Part shown: in pieces, positions 1-5,066 of the stretch
Position numbering within the stretch: the first letter of the stretch is position 1
How the letters are laid out: each line of letters begins with the position of its first letter
Source: Deltaproteobacteria bacterium
GTDB lineage: Bacteria > Desulfobacterota > Syntrophia > Syntrophales > Smithellaceae
DNA length: 5,066 bases
Assembly: GCA_017860985.1 (NCBI GenBank)
Contig: JAGFXG010000127.1
Span: forward strand, 1-5,066
Direction: 5' to 3'
The notes under the pieces: model-generated
What the model was told of the DNA's origin: nothing
Database searches by the model: none
Seen by the model: the letters and a program-made list of their open reading frames with translations, nothing else
Program-made: the position numbers and the translations under genes

Positions 1-88
1 TGTATGCGTATTTCAGCCCTGCTGCATTGAATAGGACCAGCAGGCAGTAAGCAATTTTTCTTGCGGTAAGCTGATTCACTGTTTTCAT
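1..88 (-). CDS. Partial membrane protein, candidate exosortase-family enzyme (5' end only)
   Basis: An ATG at 88 opens a frame that stays open for 29 codons to the left edge of the window. A purine-rich Shine-Dalgarno (AAGGGGG, complement of 93-99) lies just upstream, which supports a real start. The visible peptide begins MKTVNQLTARK and continues into a hydrophobic stretch (IAYCLLVLFNAAGL) followed by KYAY, so it looks like a first transmembrane helix preceded by basic residues, without an obvious signal-peptidase site. The gene follows the VIT/vWA gene by 28 bp on the same strand and is probably co-transcribed with it. Because that neighbour ends in a PEP-CTERM-like tail, and exosortases are multi-pass membrane proteins often encoded beside a dedicated target, an exosortase is a reasonable inference. 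The catalytic Cys, Arg and His would lie outside the window, so any other small membrane protein remains possible. Confidence 0.6.
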   Translation of the reverse strand, partial: MKTVNQLTARKIAYCLLVLFNAAGLKYAY

Positions 89-92
89 TTTT

Positions 93-99
93 CCCCCTT
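93..99 (-). promoter_or_regulatory. Ribosome binding site of the left-edge gene
   Basis: The complement of these bases reads AAGGGGG, a strong Shine-Dalgarno-like purine run 4 nt from the ATG at 88. It is the main evidence that a gene starts here, since only 29 codons are visible. Confidence 0.6.
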
Positions 100-116
100 G
101 CTGAAAATCTTCGGAT

Positions 117-2126
117 CTAAATACGGCTGTTTTTTACCAACCAGCCTATTTTTCTGAGGGCCGCAACCATAATGATCAGAGTTGCCATGATGAGCAGCAG
201 ATAAAATTCCGGTTCAGGCGCATTCTGCATGCCACCTCCCACGGCGAAGTTGGAAACACCGGAAGGCAGGGGCAGAGGTTGGGTGACATTCTGGCTTTTG
301 GTTTCAGGGTTGCGAACGACTTCATAGACAGCGATGAAAGAGGTATGGGCCGTTAACAGGTTGTATTTGATGCCGAGATTCACAATCTCTTCCTTGTTTT
401 CCGTACCGCCATGCTGGGTGTTAAAGTCCGAGAGGTTGGTCAGCTTTTTTCTTGCCCATAACTGTCTCAGTGCTGAATTTTTATCTGAAGGCGCAGAATC
501 GGCAACATTAAACGTCTGTGAAAATTTATTTTTGCCGTTCTGCCCGGTGATGGTCATTTTACCTTCGGGGCTGCCGCTCCATTTGCCGATGACGGCAATC
601 GGCCGTTGGGCAAACATATCCGGAATTTTTTCCGGTTCGACGTCATAGACCTTAAATCCTTCGACAGAAACAGCAATGCCCGTCAAAAGCGGCGAGGCAA
701 TATAATTCCGGAATTTTTCCGCAGTGGCCGCCGCTTCTTCCTGCTTGGTGACGACAAAAGGCTCCCCTTGTCCGGCATGCGCGACGCCTTCAATCAGATA
801 CCGATTGACGCTGCTGCCGATGCCGAAGGAAAAGAAATTGGTGCTATTGAGGTTTTCGCGAATGAGCTGCAGGGCTTCCTTCTCCGCGGAAATATATCCA
901 TCCGTCACCAGAATGACAGAACGGGAAACGTTATCCCTTCGGGGGATCGACAGGGCTGTCTGTAGCGCTGCACACAGTTCGGTTCCGCCGCTGCCATGCT
1001 GCCCGTCGATTAAGCGGATTGCCTGATCAATATTTTCCTGATTTGCGGATACGGATTCGGGAGACATGGTGACCGAACGACCTGAAAAAAGAACAATGTT
1101 AAACCGGTCCGTGGGGCGCAGTCCGCTGATCAGATTGCTAAGTAGGTTCTTTGATATATCGAGGGGAAACCCATACATGGATCCGGAAACGTCAACGACA
1201 AAAATATACTCCCGCGCGGGAATATCGGATGTCTTGACATCGCGGGGCGGTTGAACGGTCAGCAAAAAGAAATTTTCGTCGTTTCCCCTGTACAACATTA
1301 AACCCGAATGGATTTTTTTGCCGGTCAGGCGGTACTTCAAAATGAAATCCCTGTTGCCGCCGTCAGCTTCGGACTCGTCCAGAATAACGGTAGCCGTCGA
1401 CCTGTCCGGCCAGACAGTCTTAATTTTGTGTGTACTGCAGGCAATATCTTCCACCGGGACGCCACCGGTGATGTCTACGGCAATGTTGAAAGTGGATGTC
1501 GGTTTATTGCCTTCTCTCAGATAGGGGCTTTTCACCCATTTATCAGATTCCGGTGCGCCGGATTCCGGTGTATCCGAATAGCGCGGTCCGACGACAGTCG
1601 GATAGACGAATTCGTAAACCCCGGTTGTCGGAATGAGAAGTTCGGTATAGCGCAGTTCAATCTCAACCTTGTCACCGGGCATGATGTTGGCCACGTTCAT
1701 GGTGAAAACATTCGGCCGTTCCTGGTCGAGAAGCGAGGCGCTTTTCCCTTCTTCTTTGGCCTTTTCAAAAGTACGCTGGGCGGCCTTGCGTTCCTGAATT
1801 CTGGCGGTGACGATGTGATCGCCGATTTTCATTTTCATCCCGTAAACTGCCGCCCGCGTGGATGCGGGAAAAACATAGCGTGCGTTGATCGGGCGTGAGC
1901 CCTCATTGACATATCGCTGCGTCACCATAACATCGGCAATGATGCCGCTGATGTGAACATCGGCCTTTGTTTCTTTAAGCGGGAACCGGTCAACCGATGT
2001 ATCGCCTCCTTTAACCACAAAGTAAGGCGACAGGGTTTTGTCATTGTCCTGACCGGCAAGACCGGCAGACGGTAAAAACGTAAACAACACAACAAACAAT
2101 AAGATAAGCTTTAAAATGACTTTCAT
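117..2126 (-). CDS. Secreted VIT and von Willebrand factor A domain protein with PEP-CTERM-like sorting tail
   Basis: This 669-aa protein starts at the ATG at 2126, chosen over an in-frame ATG 30 bases upstream because AGGAGG (complement of 2133-2138) sits 6 nt before it and the signal peptide then begins at residue 1. Residues 1-24 form a signal peptide with likely cleavage after GLA. Residues about 35-165 are a VIT (vault/inter-alpha-trypsin) domain, with the typical VTQRYVNEG and PNVFTMNVANIMPGD segments. A vWA domain spans about 305-475 with a complete metal-binding MIDAS: DVSGS at 312-316, T382 and D409. A family C-terminal region (LWARKKL, 556-562) follows. The protein ends in PEPE (637-640), a hydrophobic helix and a basic tail (RK...K..R), resembling a PEP-CTERM signal. 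VIT-vWA proteins of this build are known as sortase or exosortase targets. The role is inferred as a metal-dependent adhesion or binding protein held at the envelope; the ligand is unknown. It is followed closely by the left-edge gene. Confidence 0.93.
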   Translation of the reverse strand: MKVILKLILLFVVLFTFLPSAGLAGQDNDKTLSPYFVVKGGDTSVDRFPLKETKADVHISGIIADVMVTQRYVNEGSRPINARYVFPASTRAAVYGMKMKIGDHIVTARIQERKAAQRTFEKAKEEGKSASLLDQERPNVFTMNVANIMPGDKVEIELRYTELLIPTTGVYEFVYPTVVGPRYSDTPESGAPESDKWVKSPYLREGNKPTSTFNIAVDITGGVPVEDIACSTHKIKTVWPDRSTATVILDESEADGGNRDFILKYRLTGKKIHSGLMLYRGNDENFFLLTVQPPRDVKTSDIPAREYIFVVDVSGSMYGFPLDISKNLLSNLISGLRPTDRFNIVLFSGRSVTMSPESVSANQENIDQAIRLIDGQHGSGGTELCAALQTALSIPRRDNVSRSVILVTDGYISAEKEALQLIRENLNSTNFFSFGIGSSVNRYLIEGVAHAGQGEPFVVTKQEEAAATAEKFRNYIASPLLTGIAVSVEGFKVYDVEPEKIPDMFAQRPIAVIGKWSGSPEGKMTITGQNGKNKFSQTFNVADSAPSDKNSALRQLWARKKLTNLSDFNTQHGGTENKEEIVNLGIKYNLLTAHTSFIAVYEVVRNPETKSQNVTQPLPLPSGVSNFAVGGGMQNAPEPEFYLLLIMATLIIMVAALRKIGWLVKNSRI

Positions 2127-2132
2127 GACTTT

Positions 2133-2138
2133 CCTCCT
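2133..2138 (-). promoter_or_regulatory. Ribosome binding site deciding the VIT/vWA start
   Basis: The complement reads AGGAGG, a consensus Shine-Dalgarno with 6 nt to the ATG at 2126. It argues against the longer reading from 2156, which would add ten polar and basic residues in front of the signal peptide and would place this site inside the coding sequence. Confidence 0.85.
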
Positions 2139-2376
2139 CGATGAATTGGTATCCAATGGGTTTTGCCCATCGTTGGAGGATAAGATACACTGCCATTGTG
2201 AAGCGGTGATGAATGTAAAAAGAAAAATAGGTGAAAAATGATCCCCAGCCGGTGCATTTTATAAAAACCTCTACGGCGAGCCTATTTCGGGCCGATTTGT
2301 GACTCTGCAAAGATCTGCAGTGTCGATTGCAGGTATATTGGCTGTTTTGGATAGGCATAACCTGATAAAAATAACC

Positions 2377-2404
2377 TTGACTCATTGATTCGGGTGTGTT
2401 TAAT
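2377..2404 (+). promoter_or_regulatory. Candidate sigma70 promoter for the pilB transcript
   Basis: TTGACT (2377-2382, five of six to the -35 consensus) is separated by 16 bp from TTTAAT (2399-2404, five of six to the -10 consensus), giving a predicted transcript start near 2411. That would leave a leader of about 200 nt before the ATPase start, containing the small ORF at 2508-2624. The call is by pattern only; AT-rich DNA throws up such matches by chance, and no sigma54 -24/-12 pair was found as an alternative. Confidence 0.45.
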
Positions 2405-2507
2405 TTTAATAATTAGTTATATAAGTTACTTAAGATAATTAGACGGTTTTCTTTCTCTTTCGAAAACAGTATGAACGGGTGTGATGGGTAATATTCAGGA
2501 TAATAAC

Positions 2508-2624
2508 ATGATTGAAAATCACGAGGCGGCATCATTTTGCATTGATCGGTCTGTTGATCTGATATTGAGGTTATTTATGTTGCAACGTGTTGTCAATAGC
2601 CAGAGGACGGTTTGCCATGAGTAG
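2508..2624 (+). CDS. Small ORF (38 aa) overlapping the pilB start, possible leader peptide
   Basis: An ATG at 2508 is preceded by AGGA (2497-2500) at 7 nt and opens a 38-codon frame ending in TAG at 2622-2624. The ATPase start codon (2617) lies inside its last codons, so the two frames overlap by 8 nt in the form ATGAGTAG, a geometry that permits translational coupling. The peptide begins MIENHEAASFCIDRSVDL and ends NSQRTVCHE; it has two cysteines, no clear signal peptide and no recognised domain. An in-frame ATG at 2484 would give 46 aa but has a weaker ribosome site, and an internal ATG at 2577 is preceded by GAGG (2567-2570). It could be a coupling leader, a small protein or a chance frame; nothing in the sequence decides this. 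Confidence 0.33.
   Translation: MIENHEAASFCIDRSVDLILRLFMLQRVVNSQRTVCHE
2602..2607 (+). promoter_or_regulatory. Ribosome binding site deciding the pilB start
   Basis: AGAGGA lies 9 nt before the ATG at 2617. A GTG at 2587 in the same frame would add ten residues, but it has only GAGG 16 nt upstream, too distant for good use, and the extra residues resemble nothing in the family. The ATG at 2617 is therefore preferred. Confidence 0.7.
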
Positions 2625-4923
2625 CCAGCACAGCCATTCCGAGATTTCCGACCTGCAGGATATCCTAAGGTTGCAACAGGGATTGCAGGACATCACCGAT
2701 GCCATTAATGCCGCACAAAACGTAAAACAGCTCATTCTGGATTCCCGGCCGATGATTCTCCAGTTGTTCAACGTCGAAGCAGCCCATATCTATGTTGTAA
2801 ACAGCAAGAACAAAAAAGAAATATACACGTATGTTCTTTCAGGTGATCAGGTAAAGGAACGAAAAACAGAAGTCAGTAATCAAACCATTCCCGGTTATGT
2901 AACGAATACCGGCAGGATGATCAATATTTCCGATTTCAGCAATAATCTGCAAATCAACAAATACTCAGACCTCCTGCTTGAGTCAAACACAGATTCGAGA
3001 TTCGGTGTAAAAGTAAAGCATATTCTGGCAATGCCGATTGTTTACGGCGGTGAAGTTCTGGGCGCCATCGAAGTTATCAATAAAAAGGGTGGAGATGAAC
3101 AGTTTTTAGATGAGGAACCGGTGATGCTGCAGGAAATTGTGGATGTGCTGGGTATTGCACTTTACAATCAGCAGCGGGTGGATCCGAGAGCGAAAAAATC
3201 AAAATTCAGCTATCTTGTTTCAAACGGACTGATCACAGAAGAAGAATTAAATCAGGCAAAAGAAGAATTCAAGGCGTCAAATGATTCTCTTGAGAATATA
3301 TTAATCAATAAATATAAAATTCCTAAAGCTGAGATCGGCCAATCTCTGGAGTTTTTCTATCAATGCCGGTTTATTTCATTTGACCCGAACACGCCCATAC
3401 CGGGTGATCTACTGAAAAACCTGAAAAAAGAATATCTGGCAAGGGAAATCTGGGTTCCTCTTGAAAAAAGCGATAAAAATGTCCACGTCATTATTGATGA
3501 TCCCCAGAATATCATCAAGCGTGATGCCATAGAAAACCTGCTTAAATCCAAGTCTATAAAATACGATGTGGCTCTCAAAGATGATATTCTTAAGTATATC
3601 GATTTCTTTTTCCGCGAAAATGTAGAAGAATCAACGTTCACGGATCCGCTGGGGAAGCTTGACGGCACCGATACAGCACAGGAAGACGAGGATGAAGAAA
3701 GCGTAAGGGATTCTGACAGCGCGGTTATCCAGCTGGTCAACAAAATCATCAACGACGCGTTCGTCCGGCGGGCGTCGGATATCCATATTGAACCGGACGT
3801 TATCGATAAAAGCGTGCTGGTGCGATACAGGATTGATGGGGATTGCGTGCTTTATCAGACTCTGCCTTACAGCTATCGGGCAGCAATTATCTCCAGAATA
3901 AAAATCATGGCCAATATGGATATTACCGTAAAGAGAATTCCGCAGGATGGGAAGATCAAATTAAAAAAACCGGGTGTGGGGGAAATCGAACTGCGTGTCG
4001 TGACCATTCCGACACAGGGCGAGGTAGAGGATGTGGTGATGCGCATTCTGGCCAAGGGCGACTCATTGCCGCTGGAAGCCATGCGGATCACGCCAAGAAA
4101 TTACCGGGAGCTCCTGAAAATTTGTGAACGGCCCTATGGAATGATTTTGTGTGTGGGACCGACCGGTTCAGGAAAAACAACAACCCTCCATGCGGTATTG
4201 AAGCACATCAATACACCGGATCGAAAGATCTGGACGGCTGAGGACCCTGTCGAAATAACACAGAGGGGATTGCGGCAGGTGCAGGTTCATTCCAAAATCG
4301 GGTTTGATTTTGCCGCCGCCATGAGAGCTTTCCTCCGCGCCGATCCGGATGTGATTATGGTGGGTGAAATGCGGGATCTGGAAACGGCTAAAATCGGTGT
4401 TGAAGCGTCGCTCACGGGACATCTGGTCTTGAGTACGCTGCACACAAACAGCGCCCCGGAAACCATTTCACGTCTCCTGGATATGGGCATCGATCCCTTG
4501 AATTTTGCTGATTCCCTGCTCGGCGTTCTTGCGCAGCGGCTTGTGAGAACACTGTGCGAAAAGTGCAAGGAAGGCTACACTCCGACCCAGGAAGAATATG
4601 ATCAAATAGCAGAGAGTTACGGACCTGAGTATTTTAAGGAGCAGAAAATCCCCTATTCCAAGAATCTTAAACTGTACCGTCCCAAGGGATGCGACGCCTG
4701 CGACCATACAGGGTACAGGGGCCGGATCGGCCTCCATGAACTGCTGATCAATACCGATGAAATCAAAAAACGTTCCATTGAACGCCATGAGAGCATTGAC
4801 GTCATTCGGAAAATCGCTATGGAAGAGGGAATGTTGACGCTTTATCAGGATGGCGTTCTGAAGGCGTTTCAGGGGTTGACGGATATCAAGCAGGTCCACA
4901 GGGTGTGCACCAGCGGTAGATAA
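2617..4923 (+). CDS. pilB: GAF-domain-containing type IV pilus assembly / type II secretion ATPase (PilB/GspE family)
   Basis: This 768-aa cytoplasmic hexameric ATPase is predicted to power pilus extension or pseudopilus assembly at the inner membrane with PilC/GspF-type partners. Residues 15-185 form a GAF domain, with GYVTNTGRMINISD and the core VLGAIEVINKKGG. Residues about 194-335 resemble the MshEN/T2SSE N-domain, and about 349-368 is an acidic linker. The ATPase core runs from about 370 to the end: SDIHIEP (387-393), Walker A GPTGSGKTT (514-522), Asp box TAEDPVE (540-546), Walker B region ending GEMRD (583-587) and His box TGHLVLSTLHTN (600-611). A zinc tetracysteine is formed by C647/C650 and C692/C695, followed by GYRGRIGLHELL. 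Every catalytic motif is intact. PilB proteins are usually about 560-570 aa; the extra length is the GAF domain. The zinc site and extension-type motifs argue against the retraction ATPase PilT. No pilC, pilT or pilin gene lies in the window, so a role in pili versus secretion cannot be settled. It appears monocistronic apart from the overlapping small ORF. Confidence 0.95.
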   Translation: MSSQHSHSEISDLQDILRLQQGLQDITDAINAAQNVKQLILDSRPMILQLFNVEAAHIYVVNSKNKKEIYTYVLSGDQVKERKTEVSNQTIPGYVTNTGRMINISDFSNNLQINKYSDLLLESNTDSRFGVKVKHILAMPIVYGGEVLGAIEVINKKGGDEQFLDEEPVMLQEIVDVLGIALYNQQRVDPRAKKSKFSYLVSNGLITEEELNQAKEEFKASNDSLENILINKYKIPKAEIGQSLEFFYQCRFISFDPNTPIPGDLLKNLKKEYLAREIWVPLEKSDKNVHVIIDDPQNIIKRDAIENLLKSKSIKYDVALKDDILKYIDFFFRENVEESTFTDPLGKLDGTDTAQEDEDEESVRDSDSAVIQLVNKIINDAFVRRASDIHIEPDVIDKSVLVRYRIDGDCVLYQTLPYSYRAAIISRIKIMANMDITVKRIPQDGKIKLKKPGVGEIELRVVTIPTQGEVEDVVMRILAKGDSLPLEAMRITPRNYRELLKICERPYGMILCVGPTGSGKTTTLHAVLKHINTPDRKIWTAEDPVEITQRGLRQVQVHSKIGFDFAAAMRAFLRADPDVIMVGEMRDLETAKIGVEASLTGHLVLSTLHTNSAPETISRLLDMGIDPLNFADSLLGVLAQRLVRTLCEKCKEGYTPTQEEYDQIAESYGPEYFKEQKIPYSKNLKLYRPKGCDACDHTGYRGRIGLHELLINTDEIKKRSIERHESIDVIRKIAMEEGMLTLYQDGVLKAFQGLTDIKQVHRVCTSGR

Positions 4924-4987
4924 AATAAGCGATCTGTGCCTGTTTTATTACAGTTGGAAAACAAAGAAAAAACTCTTTTTCCCGTGT

Positions 4988-5037
4988 AAAAAAGAGTCCC
5001 GGCTTCAACGAATCGCCTGAAGCCGGGACTCTTTTTT
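4988..5037 (+). terminator. Strong intrinsic terminator, potentially bidirectional
   Basis: A perfect 20-bp inverted repeat pairs 4988-5007 with 5018-5037 around a 10-nt loop. The GC-rich core is GAGTCCCGGCTTCA, and seven T residues (5032-5038) follow on the plus strand. The left arm begins with six A residues, so the minus-strand transcript also ends the stem in a U run and the hairpin could terminate both ways. It lies 64 nt after the ATPase stop codon and closes that transcript. Confidence 0.93.
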
Positions 5038-5047
5038 TGCAATTTTT

Positions 5048-5066
5048 TTACTTTACTTCTTTTTTG
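5048..5066 (-). CDS. Possible C-terminal end of a convergent gene (right edge)
   Basis: Read on the minus strand, the last bases give KKEVK followed by TAA (complement of 5048-5050), just beyond the symmetric terminator. A lysine-rich protein end here would fit a convergent gene sharing the bidirectional terminator. Only five codons and a stop are visible and the region is A/T-rich, so this is suggestive at best; the protein cannot be identified. Confidence 0.25.

Larger units (their letters stand above)
2127..2507. other. Divergent intergenic region without a supported gene in its left part
   Basis: This stretch separates the two divergent genes. Its left end holds the VIT/vWA ribosome binding site and an imperfect inverted repeat (2150-2182) in the likely leader of that mRNA. 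The middle (about 2200-2370) shows only a short 5-bp-arm palindrome (CTGCA...TGCAG, 2305-2320). I see no convincing minus-strand -35/-10 pair, although a promoter for the VIT/vWA gene must lie here or be of non-sigma70 type. The right part is AT-rich (2400-2442) and contains the candidate pilB promoter. A minus-strand open frame crossing 2041-2385 overlaps the VIT/vWA start and shows no recognisable domain. Confidence 0.6.

Noticed and set aside
1308..1898. Plus-strand 196-codon open frame inside the VIT/vWA gene
   Set aside because: It is antisense to the clearly recognisable VIT domain coding region, has an arbitrary composition rich in F, R, G and C, and no domain was recognised.
117..2126. 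Classical sortase (LPxTG-type) substrate
   Set aside because: No LPxTG-like motif precedes the terminal helix; the residues there are PEPE.
2305..2320. Palindrome CTGCA-N6-TGCAG as an operator
   Set aside because: The arms are only 5 bp, far from both starts, and similar matches are expected by chance.
2041..2385. Minus-strand 114-codon open frame across the VIT/vWA start region
   Set aside because: It overlaps the well-supported VIT/vWA 5' end in another frame, has no recognisable domain, and its C-terminal half is a frame shadow of the signal peptide region.
2587..2616. GTG at 2587 as the pilB start
   Set aside because: It lacks a properly spaced ribosome site, whereas the ATG at 2617 has AGAGGA at 9 nt.
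4468..4899. Minus-strand 143-codon open frame inside pilB
   Set aside because: It is antisense to the zinc-binding and C-terminal part of the ATPase, where strong constraint on the real frame explains the open antisense frame.
2617..4923. PilT-type retraction ATPase
   Set aside because: The length, the MshEN-like N-domain and the CxxC...CxxC zinc site are those of PilB/GspE; PilT is much shorter and lacks the tetracysteine site.

Overview
The window reads like a chromosomal segment of a Gram-negative bacterium, most plausibly a Desulfobacterota/deltaproteobacterial lineage. This is inferred from gene content: a GAF-fused PilB-type ATPase and a VIT/von Willebrand A protein with a PEP-CTERM-like sorting tail. 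No rRNA or marker gene fixes the taxonomy. No mobile element, CRISPR array, tRNA or rRNA was seen.

Layout: two long genes are divergently transcribed from a central intergenic region (about 2127-2616). On the minus strand, 2126..117 encodes a secreted VIT + vWA protein of 669 aa whose C-terminus carries a PEP motif, a hydrophobic helix and a basic tail. Only 28 bp further along the same strand, a second gene starts at 88 and runs off the left edge. It has a strong ribosome binding site and a hydrophobic N-terminus. By position and tail type it is a candidate exosortase-family processing enzyme for the VIT protein, but no catalytic residues lie inside the window.

On the plus strand, 2617..4923 encodes a 768-aa type IV pilus assembly/type II secretion ATPase (PilB/GspE family). 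It has an N-terminal GAF sensor domain, an MshEN-like N-domain, an acidic linker and a complete ATPase core with a tetracysteine zinc site. It is followed by a strong, near-symmetric intrinsic terminator (4988-5037). The last bases (5066..5048) could be the C-terminal end of a convergent minus-strand gene sharing that terminator.

The intergenic region holds a plausible sigma70 promoter for pilB (2377-2404) and a 38-codon small ORF with its own Shine-Dalgarno whose stop overlaps the pilB start by 8 nt. Both modules concern the cell envelope and surface: one is surface protein sorting and the other pilus extension or secretion. They are probably independent transcription units. The points most worth pursuing are the dedicated exosortase-target pair, the GAF-PilB fusion with a degenerate c-di-GMP-type N-domain, and the overlapping leader ORF.
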